A model generated the notes under the pieces. It made no database searches. It was given only the letters and a program-made list of their open reading frames with translations, and was not told the origin of the DNA. Shown piece by piece: positions 50,352 through 61,145 of a stretch of 64,000 bases of DNA. Each line of letters opens with the position of its first letter. Position 1 is the first letter of the stretch. Where the stretch lies: positions 31,343,893-31,407,892 of the forward strand of contig CM046331.1 of the NCBI GenBank assembly GCA_025403435.1. The letters run 5' to 3'. Source of the stretch: Artocarpus heterophyllus (taxonomy: Eukaryota > Streptophyta > Magnoliopsida > Rosales > Moraceae). A program made the translations under genes and the position numbers.

Positions 50352-50584
50352 GATGTGATGTTTCATAAGTTATAATTTTCTATTTGGTATATTTACTTTA
50401 TTAAAGGAAGTTTATGATCAATTTAATATTCAATTGAATTATTAATAGTATGGATTAAATTATTGAATGTTGTAAAAAAAAAATGTATGTGTGGATCCTA
50501 GTTATGATTTTCTTAACTACGTTTACAAAGTATGTAATGTATGAATGTAACGACATCTGTGACGTCCGTAAGAGGGGCGTTACA
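50352..50584 (+). mobile_element. Solo LTR of gypsy family A, right part
   Basis: Begins with the GATGT target duplication and ends GAGGGGCGTTACA. The terminal block GTAACGACATCTGTGACGTC is the inverse of the outer end of the intact LTRs, which identifies it as the 3' end of the same family. Confidence 0.92.
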
Positions 50585-50669
50585 GTTGTATGTACTTTTC
50601 AACGACATTTAAAAACTACATGTTATAAATAATATGTAGTTAAATGTAGTTTTTTTTTTTGTAGTGGTA

Positions 50670-51194
50670 GATGGTGAGAGTTTTACAACATAGTTGGTTG
50701 GAACTTATTCCAACCTACTTGCAAATTCCCTTCTAGTATTTTGAAATTAAATTATATGTTTGGGACCTTGGTTTAAACCAAAACTTTTAGTTCAAACCAA
50801 AATTACTATAGTATTTTGTATTACAAAATTTGAATTGCTGTAGTATTTTTTATTCAAACTAATGGTTTAAACCAAGGTTTTCAAATACCAAAACAATTTA
50901 AAAGATAAAATTTGAGGACATAATTAAAACTTTTAAAACGTTTTAATGTATATTGTAAAGAAGAAGTTTTAGAGGGGTAGCAAATAAGAAGAAAAGTACA
51001 AACAAAAAAATCGGGTTTATATCATAAAGGAGCCATTTAGGCTAGTTGGGGCCATCCCCACCGAGTCTAACGTGGCTCCACCATGAACGTAAAGAAGTGA
51101 AGAAATGCCTCATCAGAAACATGGCTCCAGCACATTGAAAAAAACCTTGTACACTAGCAAGCTTTATTTTTCAAAGAGAATAGTAGTTCAAATA
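50670..51194. other. Non-coding spacer with a short inverted repeat
   Basis: Nothing coding. At 50767-50884 ACCTTGGTTTAAACCA and TGGTTTAAACCAAGGT form outer arms of a roughly 120-bp palindrome with a CTATAGTATTTTGTATTAC-like AT-rich centre. It may be a small MITE. Confidence 0.5.
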
Positions 51195-51199
51195 TAAAG

Positions 51200-53331
51200 T
51201 GTCACAACCCTAAATCTGGATAGTGACGTGGTAGATTAATTAAGTTAATAAAACCAAATTTTAATTAAAATCACCAATTAAATATTTTGGGTTATTTAAA
51301 AAAAGTGATAATTTAAAACCTTTTAAAAAATTATCGTTAAATTGGAGCAGCTAAAATGAAATAAAATAATAAGGACAGATAAACATAAGTTGGGCCCCCA
51401 CCAGACCCACATTAGTGCACATACATGGTATCGACAATAACAAATTTTAACCACTGTCTAATACAAGAAATAGTATTTAAATATTACATGCCTTGATTTA
51501 AATAAAAATGACCTAAACAACATTCCTACGACTCACATGTTTGCCCTGTCGCCTCTCAGTAGTCCTAAGTTGTAATCCACCTTAGGGGAAAGGTTTTAAA
51601 AACAAATAAAAATGTGAACGGAAGGCTCAGTAGGACTAGGTTTAGAAAACATTAATTTTAAACATAAATTTTTGTATGTGAATATAATTTATAAAAATTT
51701 AGAAAAATAATTAAAACATGTTAAATTCATTCTTACCATTTAAAGTCACTATTCATCTAGAAATGTTCTTATTAATTAGTTTTTTGTCAAAGCCATAATT
51801 TTACCACCATAGTGGCCTAGTTAGGTTTCGGGGCCTGCCTTCAAGGTCGCTCTCTATATGACCCGATCTCTGAATATGACATCACACTCTATTATTTCAT
51901 TCTAGATGGTATTTATAACGCGTCTGGCACTATGTTATTATTTAGGTCTTATCTTACCAACTATTCTTATTTACATTCATTATTTGATTCATTATGATCA
52001 TTCATTATTCAACAAATAATGAAAAATACTAAGTAGTTCATCTCAATCATTTCTTGAAAGTCATCTTGAAAGAAATCATTTTTGTGGCCAAAACTCTTTT
52101 TTAAAACTTGGCTACCAAGAAAAGGGTGTAGAGTCCTACCTCAATATTCTACACCGTGACTCAACACTGTAGTCCCGACCCACTATATGTTAGCTCCACG
52201 AAACCATGATCAACCTTAAAAGTAACTAAACTTCATCAATATCTAACTTAGAGTATTCTACACTACTAAGCTATTTCATGGTGTCTTAGTATGCCTTTTA
52301 TACTCATAATATCATATCATAGGGTCAAGATCTTCATCTAGGTTAAAACGGTGAAAACGGATGAAAACAACAACATTTCATGAAGTCTAGTCGGCCTGCC
52401 AAGCTTTTCTGTCTGGCTTGTTGAACTGCACAGTTTGGCCTACCGGCCGTGCAGCACCGACCTGCCAAACTGGCCCAAGTTTGGCTTGCTGAACAGGAAA
52501 AATCTAGGGGACCCGAGACTTCGAGTCTTGACCTCTCCAAACTCAAAATTTCATTTTATCCTATTTTCTCAATTCTCAAGCATGGGTAATGCTCATAAAT
52601 GCTTGAAAAACACATTAGAATGCTTTTAAACACTTTTAAACAAGTTTTACTTAGAGATTTTCAAATAGATCCGAAAATAAAGAAAATAGAAAAAAATAGA
52701 AAAAAATAGAAAAAACTTGATTTAGTTCGATTTTTGTTCGATCAAGGTTAAATTCATGATGATTAGGGTTCCACTAACTTAGATTGAAGAGTTTCTAAGC
52801 TAAAACAAACTCAAATTTCAAATTTCTAAGAAAATTAAGGGATTTAGGAAAAAGTTTGAAAATTTGAAAAAAATGGAGTAACTAACCTGGAATTTGAGCT
52901 CTAAATCGAGTTTGTATAGGCTTAATCTTGCTCCTAAGCTTCCAATCCAGCTGAAGATCAAGGCTTGAGCTTAAATTTTTGAAAACAAAAAAAAGGAAAG
53001 AGAGAGAGAGGATAAACGTGGAAGTGAGGGGAAGAGAGAGTGAGCTGAGAGAGTGAGGGGAAGGAGAGGGAGAGGAGAGAATAAATAGAGAAGGAGGGTG
53101 GTTTTTGCAAAGTGAAAACTATGTTCCACATGTGGTTTTCATAAAAAAGTACATATTCGGTATTTAACAAATTGTTTTGTTTCAAAATTCAAAATAACAT
53201 GTGAAAATAATCAAAAGTAAGATAAATTTAAAAATACTACAAAATAATTAAATTAATTTCAAATTTATATTAAGGCGTATTAATCCACCATTTATACACC
53301 AATTATGCTTAATTAACTTCAGGGTGTTACA
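51200..53331 (-). mobile_element. Solo LTR of gypsy family B
   Basis: Plus-strand ends are TGTCACAACCCTAAA and CAGGGTGTTACA, flanked by TAAAG at 51195-51199 and 53332-53336. Length is about 2.13 kb with no internal genes. It shares ordered blocks with 4778-6624. Direction is inferred from GGAAGGCTCAGTA, whose inverse resembles the block near the 3' end of other gypsy LTRs here. Confidence 0.88.
52390..52494. repeat. GGCCTGCC-type cluster (family B solo LTR)
   Basis: About five degenerate copies (TCGGCCTGCCAA, CTGGCTTGTTGAA, TTTGGCCTACCGG, ACCGACCTGCCAA, TTTGGCTTGCTGAA). Confidence 0.75.
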
Positions 53332-53859
53332 TAAAGACCTTTCCTAATCATCTTAAAACGAGTGAAGTTTTGTAGCAACATTTAAACATCCTACTAAAGT
53401 GAAATTCACATAAAGACAAGATGCAACAATGGGCCGGGGCCCGTGGACCGGCTCGAGCCCATCCTGCTACAATGATGGGTTAGGTCGGCATGGCCTGACA
53501 CTATTCACAGCCTGACACGACCCATAAATACTGGTTGGTTGGGCTAAGCCAATATATGTCGGCCCATGGGCCGGCCCGGCACGACTCATGGAAAATCATG
53601 GGTAGGGTCGGGCTGGGCTGGCCTGTTTGGGCCCATAATGGGTCGGCCCATCTCGGCCCACAATGGGCCAGCCCACCAGTCCAGTCGAGCAGGCCCATCT
53701 AGGCCCACATATAGGCCGGCCCATGTAAGGCCCATACAGGCCCACAATGGGCTATCCCATTGTGGCCCAATTTCATATAAATATAAATATATATATATTT
53801 AGATATATTTTTCTATGTTCATTCACAGGTGAACATAGTTGAGTATGGCCTTCTCTAGT

Positions 53860-54770
53860 AAGTCATGTAAGGCCTATTGTAAGTCATGTATTATCACATC
53901 AAAAGACTATACATTTAATATATATATTATTTAATACATATAAGAATTAAATATTATATAATATATATACATGTCATATTCACCCATGAGTGAATATGGT
54001 ATTAGATTTCCCCAATGCATATCACATCACAATAGGCCTGACAAGTTCTTTTTCTTTTCTTTTCATTTCTTTTCATTTTTTTCCTTGTAGGCATGCTTTG
54101 CTTTTGAGAAGTAAAATTGAGAATCAGTTGCTAAATCTGTAGGTCATGCATTATCACATTAAAATACTATACATTTAATATATATATTATTTGATACAGG
54201 TAAGAATTAAATATTATATAATATATATACATGTCATATTCACCTGTGAGTGAACATAGCATTAGATTCCCCCATGCACATCATATTGTAGTAGGCCAGA
54301 CAAGCCCTTTTTCTTTTCTTTGCATTTTTTTAATTTTTTTTTTCTTGTAGGCATTGTTTGTATGTGTGGAGCTTACTTATTATCCTAACATAGATTACCC
54401 CTACGCAGAGGTTGTACGCGAATCGACCTTCATGGTAAGGTCGACGTGGGGGTTGGAAGGGGGGTAGTAAACCCCCCTCCCGGGAGTTGTAGGGGGTAGA
54501 GCCCCTTGGGCAAAAATTTTATATGCAAGTTTATTTTACATGAGGGTAGTTTGGGTTTTTTACATAAGGCATGCTTTGCTTTTGAGAAGCAAAGCTGAAA
54601 ATCAAATACTGAGTCTATAGGTCATGTATTATCACATCAAAATACTATATATTTAATATATATAAATATATATTATTTAATACATATAAGAATTAAATAT
54701 TATCTAATTTATACATGCTATATTCACTCGTGAGTGAACATGACATTAGATTTTCCTATACAATTATAAA
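53860..54770. repeat. Three direct repeats in the hAT 5' region
   Basis: The block GTCATGTATTATCACATCAA..ATTTAATATATATATTATTT..TATAAGAATTAAATATTAT..CACCCATGAGTGAATATG recurs at about 53887, 54143 and 54621. Each copy ends in TTCAC..GTGAA inverted repeats. Between them lies a GC-richer stretch at 54400-54500 that does not repeat. Confidence 0.75.
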
Positions 54771-55145
54771 GAGACAGGCCTAACATAGAAGCTCATAAGA
54801 AAGGCCTGCAATGTGCAAAGTTGAGACGTTAAGTCTTCAGCGAATTGTCTAATCAAATCACACTTGAAAGAAAAAAAATAAAAAAATTAAAAAAATAAAC
54901 TTTTTTACGTATAAATAAACGTAGAACATTCACAGAGATACTCATTCAACAAACTTCTAAGATCTTATGTATTGTCCTTTTCTTTTAGATTATTTAGAGT
55001 TCTTCAAAAAGGAAAAAAACTTGAAGATATAATTTATTTCATTTGTTGTTTATTAATTTTGTATTGTTATAAGTTAATTTTATTGTGTAATTATTTTATT
55101 TAATTTTTATGTTACGTTAATTTATTGTTATTTTTTATTGAAGCT

Positions 55146-57184
55146 ATGGCATCATCACATAGAGGGAGAGCCAACGTTTCACATTTGGTGATCAACGAAG
55201 AAGAACAATTTAATGATCCACTGGAAGAAATTAGAGTTGACTTACTATCTCAAGTTGATGGCTCCTCTGAAGTCACTCGTACGGGCAAAAGGAAAGTTCA
55301 ACGAACTTCACCAGTTTGGAGTTACTTTGATCTTGTAACACGTACAAATGAGAATGGTGTAATAGAAGAGCGCACAATTTGCAAAGTATGCAAACAAGAC
55401 TACACAAGTAAATCCTCTTCTGGCACTGGTCACTTAGAGAGGCATTGCAAAAAATGCGAAGCTAAGCATGGTGTAGGTGGTGTTGATTGTCGTCAACAAA
55501 CACTTCAAGTTAGCCCTGATGATAGTGTTACCAATTGGTCATATGACCAACAAAGAGCTAGAGAATGGCATGCTAGATATTTGGCTAGTGCTCAACAACC
55601 AATTAGTCTTGCTGATGATCCAGCCTTTTAGAATTACATTTAAAATGCTTATAATCCACAATATAGGCGTGTTTTAAGAACTACCACTAGAGCTGACACC
55701 ATGAAAGTTTTTCATTCAATGAGGGAAAAGTTAGTAACTGAATTTAGTTCATTCACTGCATCTATTGCATGCACATCTGATTTGTGGGAAGGTTGTACCA
55801 AAACTAGTTATATCTGTGTAACTACACATTATGTGGATAAAGATTGGTCTTTTCAAAAAAGGTTAATTGTTTTTTGACCAATGCCTTATCCGCATGATGC
55901 CAAGGCCATTCATGATGTCATCATGGAAGTTTTTGATTTTTATGGCATTAAAGAAAAGGTTTTGAGCATCACATCTGATAATGCATATGCTAACTGTTGT
56001 TATTAACCTTTTCAAAACAACATTGAGACCACAACATGGCGAAACACTTTTTCACCAAAGATGTGCTCATCATATTATTAACTTGTGTGTTCAAGATGGC
56101 ATGAAATTTTTGCAAGGTTATTTGGAAAATATTCAAATAGCCTTGGGTTACATAGCAAGTTTTGGTTCTCGAATTGAAGAGTTTGCTAAACTTTGCAAGA
56201 AAGCAAGCATGAAACCCAGAAAACTTCCAACTGACATAGGACACTGGTGGAATTCAACATATTTGATGTTTAATGCATGTCTACCGTACAAAGAGGTCAT
56301 AACCGCGTATTACGACTTCAAAAATCCAACTGAGCCGCTTCAAGAATTTGATTGGCAAATTGCTTCATGCTTCTACAATTTCTTAAAGGTTTTTTATGAA
56401 GCCACTCTCCAACTCTCAGGTGTATACTATCCCACCTTTCCTCATGCATTACATAAATTGTACGACATTGCTGCAACCTTCGATATGCATAGAGATTTTG
56501 ACATGTTTAGGGAATCTGTTGAGTTCATGGAACAAAAATTCAAAAAATATTAGGAGTGTGTTCTACCTTTGTATTGCATAGTCGCTGTGTTGGATCCAAG
56601 AGTTAAATTAGTTGGTGTTGAATATTTGCTTAAGGGTATAGGAGAAAAAATTAAGGGTGCATTCTGACATCATAACTATTCAAAATGTGCAAGCAAAAGT
56701 TAATAACATATTTACTGCATATAATGAAAAATATGGAGGAGGCCAAACAGTATCTCCGACACCTTTAGCAAATGCTACATCTGTACCACATGGTTCTTCA
56801 TGGGCAAGTATGATTAGCTACACCGGATTTGGTTTTGGTGCATCATCCACATCTTCAACACGCAGTAAATTGGAAAACTATCTGGAAACAAATTTTACGG
56901 CATTCATTTTCAATGAGCAAAGTGGTGGTCATGATTTCATTAAGTTTGATATTTTGTCATTTTGGAGATCATAGTCAAGAACTTTTCCTGTACTCTCTAA
57001 AATGACTCGTGATATACTAATCATACTAGTGTCCATAGTTGCAAGTGAACAAGTATTTAGTTGCAGTGGTAGAGTACTTAATGAATGGCATGCATGTATG
57101 AGTGATGATATTCTAGAAGCAGTAATGTGCGTCAAAGATTGGGAGGATGCTCATAGAAGAAGCCAAGAAGTTCAAGATGATTAG
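55146..57184 (+). pseudogene. hAT transposase (BED finger type), broken
   Basis: I use the ATG at 55146 (MASSHRGRA). A BED zinc finger follows (VWSYFDLV..ICKVCKQDYTSKS..GHLERHCKKC). After a stop at about 55630 the catalytic region continues: CTSDLWEG and SITSDNAYANC, with a stop at RLIVF*PMP (about 55876) and a frame change near 55990. Then come RCAHHIINLCVQDG and GHWWNSTYLM (55981-56553), another stop at 56551, and LDPRVKL (about 56590). The C-terminal dimerisation motif ARDILxIxVSxVASExxFSxSGRVL is present as TRDILIILVSIVASEQVFS (about 57005). At least five lesions are present. It is related to the RICESLEEPER/zf-BED class of plant hAT proteins. Confidence 0.93.
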
Positions 57185-57697
57185 GCTGATGACTTTGAAA
57201 ATTTGGAAATTTCTGATACTCCCATTGGGAGTAATACGCTGTAATGAATTATGAACAATTTTTTTTATGTTTTTTTGTTTTTAGTAATTTTGCAAACATC
57301 TTATGTATAATTATCCTGATTGTACTCTTTTTTCCTTACTAAGGTTTTGTCCCACTAGGTTTTCCTTGGAAAGGTTTTTAATGAGGTAATCGTAAATAAA
57401 ATATCCCTTTTTATATTTCCCTTGACTATTCAAACTTTTATATTTGTTAACTTGTTTAAAAATTAAAAAATTAAAAAATTAAAAATTACATGCTTAGATG
57501 GGCTGGCCCATTTAAACCCATGATGAGCCAAGATAGACCGACCCATTTAAGGCCCACGGCATGGCCCATGTAAAATTGGCCCGCGGGCCGGGCCAGGCCA
57601 AGGTATTTTTAATATGGGCCGGGCCAGGCCGGCCCGCGGCCCGTGGCCCTAAGGAGAAAGGGCTGGGCCGGGCCGTTCTTGCATCACTAACATAAAG

Positions 57698-58011
57698 TGT
57701 CTTGCTTAGAGGAGCCAAAACTAAAGCAAATCAAATTTGAAAGCAAAACTAATTACTAATTTGAAAATTCATATAATTCCTAAAGCAAATATAATTACCC
57801 CTAAAATAAGTGTATGGTAATTTAATTGGAACTATAAGTTGAAACCAAAACACTGTAGTATGTGAGAGCTTTATAGTTCCAACTAGTTTTGCCAAACGAG
57901 GCCTAAATAATAACATATAAGCCTAACAATAATATTAAATAAAGTAATAATTCCCACACTTGTATCAATTACATCACTACATGACAGAGTTACGACATTG
58001 TTCCTCTCCTT
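57698..58011. other. Spacer between the hAT element and the BDA1-like gene
   Basis: This is the 3' flank of the BDA1-like gene. At 57832-57907 AACTATAAGTT and TTATAGTTCCAACT form a small inverted repeat like the one at 235-345. A polyadenylation signal was not assigned with confidence. Confidence 0.4.
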
Positions 58012-59718
58012 TTAATTTGTTCTTGACGATTTTGGTTTGAACAAGCGCCACAATTTCTTGACAATCCAATAGATAAATCTTATGACATGGAATAAAGAGA
58101 TCAAGGCAAGCGATATAATCCATTCCCATTCCAATCCAACCAAGATCCCATAGTCTAGACCATCATTTTTCCTGGGTGGGTTCACCATGGCCATGCCTAC
58201 AAGGAAGGTAAATGCAAGAGCTGTCACCGCTGTGCACATGACGAGAGTCAAAAGAAACATAAATAACTTGTTCCTAAGACGAACTCCACTGATGAGAAGA
58301 AGAATGATGCTGAGCGATGCAAAGAAAGAAATGCTGTTGTAAAACATGAAATAGGTGTAGTAACTCTCCGAATCACGTGCTAGAATTGAGGTTCCTGCAT
58401 TGCACATATCTTCCTTGCTGCAATTATAATTAATGCCCTTGTCTTGGTCTCTGGTCTCTTGCCAAATTCCACCCGGAGGGTTGATGGCAGTTTGGTATGT
58501 CATTGTTGAGATCACAGTAGACACGATCATTATCGAGCCCCGCTTGTCTTCTATCCAATCTCCTTTGTATTTCAGGAAGCCAAACCAGTTTCTAGATTTT
58601 CGTTTTGACGATTTCTCTGTTGATGATTTTTGGGTGATTGCTGATGAAGTCGACGTTGCCAAACCGGAGTCCTTAAATGTTTGTCGGATTTTGTCACTAA
58701 TGAAGTCTGTTCCTGAGATGTATTCTAGGAGCTCGACGGCTTTCAGACCTCTATGGTTCACAATTTCATCTGCTGCGGCTTTTATTTTAGGTACTGAAAG
58801 CAAGTATTCCACAGTCTGCGGTAAAAGCATAACACTTTCAATATAGAAATCTCTCCTTGTATATGAAATATCCCCTAATAATTAGTGATTTCAAAATTTC
58901 TTTTCAGAAGAAGTTGAAAATTACAACTTTTCTCCAATACTTTATATATTTTGTAACAAACTTGAAAAATATGAAAGAAAAATTAGAATTCCAAACGTGA
59001 TCCTTTCAAAAAGAATTTTTCTAAACTATTACAACTAAACAAGAGAAATGATAAAGCCAATCAAACAGATCTTTGATTGCAAACAGAACTCTGATCTCCA
59101 ACTTACCTCAACTTGCTTTAGCATCGCAGCTAAATGCATAATAGTGTTGCCATTAGCATGCTCTTTTGAGTTGAGGAACTCGCAGTTCTCGTATGCACCT
59201 TCCAGTTCGACCAACACTTTGAGTGCTTCCAAATGGTTGTATTTGACACACAAATGCAACACTGTTTGTCCATCAGGAACCACTTCCAAAACTGACTCCT
59301 TTCTCGCGCTAATCAATAGCTTAATCACATCGATTCTGCCTCTCAAGGCGGCATAATGGAGAGGGATCTTCCCGTCTTGGTCTTTGGCTAGGCACATATT
59401 TTGGTCACCATTTTCTTGCAACAATGCTTGGACAACCTCTGTGTGGCCCTCGGCTGAAGCCAAATGAAGAGGCGAGCGTTTGTGGGAATCCAACTCGGAA
59501 GCAAGTTTCGGCTTGTGGAAAAGAAGTTGTCTAGTGAAATCAAGGTGGCCTAATAAAGCGGATATGTGTAGAGGAGTTTCATTGAAGGTGCTGAGTGAAA
59601 TCCTACTCAAAATCAATGGATCTTTTTGTATCATGGAGTTGAAAGTAATCAAAGATCCTTCAATTGATGCTTCATATAACCTAGTTAATGCATCATCTTC
59701 TAGAGGCCTTATTTCCAT
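58012..59718 (-). CDS. Ankyrin-repeat/PGG-domain membrane protein, BDA1-like
   Basis: Two exons, 59718-59107 and 58815-58012, join in phase 0 across a 291-bp GT-AG intron (donor GAG|GTAAGT, acceptor CCGCAG|A) into a 471-residue protein without stops. Ankyrin repeats have cores near residues 48-70, 82-104, 117-139, 151-173 and 191-213; the fifth spans the splice. A Ser/Lys-rich linker (255-280) leads to a PGG domain (KGDWIEDKRGSIMIVSTVIS, NPPGG at 316-320) with four hydrophobic segments near 297-315, 361-382, 387-415 and 433-457, and a basic tail. Plant proteins of this build (BDA1, ACD6 relatives) are plasma-membrane or ER proteins tied to salicylate defence; here that role is inferred from the family. 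Length is normal for the BDA1 type. It is the only gene in the window that looks functional. Confidence 0.93.
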
Positions 59719-59820
59719 TGTTTTTCTTTGTTAGGTTGGATGTGCAAAGTAAAAGACAAAGGGAAAGTTGGGGATTCTTATGAAAGGAAATGAATTGGGA
59801 GATAACCATCAATATTCCAA

Positions 59821-59830
59821 GCTTATATAG
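59821..59830 (-). promoter_or_regulatory. TATA box of the BDA1-like gene
   Basis: On the minus strand CTATATAAGC lies about 105 bp upstream of the start codon, a suitable distance for a short leader. Confidence 0.6.
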
Positions 59831-60302
59831 TCTTTTTTGATTTTGTTGTCGCTTTACTTTTCTTTTCTTTTCTTTTTTTCTTTTTGAAAGTCATTGTCAC
59901 TTTCGGTTTAATGTATTTATTCAATAATTCAATTTGTATGATTGCTCAAAGTTGTAGGCAAATTTTTTATTAATATTAATAGTTATTTGATTTCTCTTTT
60001 ACTTTGTGAGGTTATCAAATAACTACTGATATTAATCAAAAATTGTCACTTTTCTAAGAGCCAATTGATTTCTGCTCTTTGGCCATATATCAGTGGCTCT
60101 AATGGTAGCACAAAATTAATATTTGATTTTTAAGAGCCAATTGGCTTCTTTATCAATTATTTTTTTTCCTATGTCTCTTGTTATTTTGCCATTGATTTGT
60201 CCTAAACGGTAAAAGTCCGCAGAAGATTTTTTTTTCCTCGTTCATTTGAAGCTAGTTTTTCAATAGATTTTTCCTGTCTTTTATGAAATTGCCTGTTATA
60301 TA
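59831..60302. other. Upstream region of the BDA1-like gene
   Basis: Pyrimidine-rich tract (TTTTCTTTTC type, 59855-59885) and a partly repeated AAGAGCCAATTG box (about 60056 and 60132). No gene found. Confidence 0.4.
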
Positions 60303-61145
60303 TGTAATAAGGACGCGCAAAGTGGATATATTCTTCAACATTAAGGGGAATTCGCCAATCAGTTCATTGTGTCCTAGGTCCAAAACCGCCAAACTCAAGC
60401 AATTTGCTAGAGATTGTGAAATCTCCCCCAAAATCAAATTTCCCTTGAGATCTAGTGCCTTTAACGTACAATCCCCTAGGACCACATCGGGAATCGAACC
60501 TTCGAAGTTGTTCTTGCGTAGATTTAGCACTTATGTTAATCACTACTTTCAATCGAACACAAGGGTATTCTACCTCTTAAATTGTTATGAGACAAATCAA
60601 GAACCAAAATTTATTTAGCATTACACATGCGTTCTGGTAGAACTCCTGTAAGGCTATTGTTTGAGAGGGAGAAGAAATCAATTATCGAACTGTTATCAAA
60701 ATTATTGTGTGGAAGGGAAGTAAAATTATTTTTGGACAAATCTATAAACAAGATATCGTGTAAGAACAGGGATGTTTCCTTGAAGCTAGTTAAAGTTTTA
60801 AGTCAAGGGATAGGAGTCTTTCGGGAAAGACAAAAGGTTGTTGCATGCCAACCAGGTAATTACATGAAAGATTTAGACGTGTAAGGCTGACATTTCCAAC
60901 TTCCCAAATCCACTTTGGTATCACTCCCGAATCCGGTTATTGGAAAGTCTCAATGTGCTTAACTCTGATAGGTTCTTTAAATCAGGAATTCTTCTTAGGT
61001 TGTTATATGAAAGATCAAGAGCAAAAAGATTGCCATGGCCTTGAAATATTTGCTGGTGTTTGGTGCCATTGATCTTGTTATAAGAGAGATATAAGGATGT
61101 TAGATTTCTGAGTTTAGAGATAGATGTTGGGATTAGAGATGTCAA
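60303..61145 (-). pseudogene. RLP pseudogene, second copy (internal LRR fragment)
   Basis: Matches 7810-8560. It shows LRRs such as LTSLYLSYNKINGT, LFALDLSYNNLRRIPDLKNLSELSTLRLSNN and LKALDLKGNLILGEI, and ends in LMLKNISTLRVLI. Small indels break the frame several times between 60550 and 60950. It retains about 34 codons (NFEGSIPDVVLGDCTLKALDL and following) that copy 1 has lost. The 3' part of the gene (cap, membrane segment) is absent because homology stops near 60303. The 5' side ends at the same hAT-like junction as copy 1 (about 61134). Confidence 0.88.

Larger units (their letters stand above)
25898..50666. mobile_element. Foldback CACTA element, split by a nest of LTR elements
   Basis: The left end is CACTGCAAGAAAAACTACAT and the right end is the inverse of CACTACAAAAAAAAAAACTA. 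Both are followed inward by TTTAACGAC/TTTAACTAC-type subterminal repeats. The 3-bp TSD GTA (25895-25897 and 50667-50669) fits the CACTA superfamily. The element's own DNA is only 25898-26319 and about 50590-50666, roughly 500 bp, with no transposase, so it is non-autonomous. Everything between was inserted later. Almost all of it folds on itself (see 25898-26319). Confidence 0.88.
53416..57689 (+). mobile_element. hAT transposon with 8-bp TSD
   Basis: Flanked by ACATAAAG at 53408-53415 and 57690-57697, the 8-bp TSD expected for hAT. Ends are ACAAGATGCAACAATGGGCC and, inverted, TAGTGATGCAAGAACGGCCC, matching at 13 of 20 positions. Subterminal zones at both ends (53435-53770 and 57495-57680) are dense in GGGCC/GGCCC. 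It encodes one broken transposase. It may have lost mobility through both TIR and coding decay. Confidence 0.9.
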
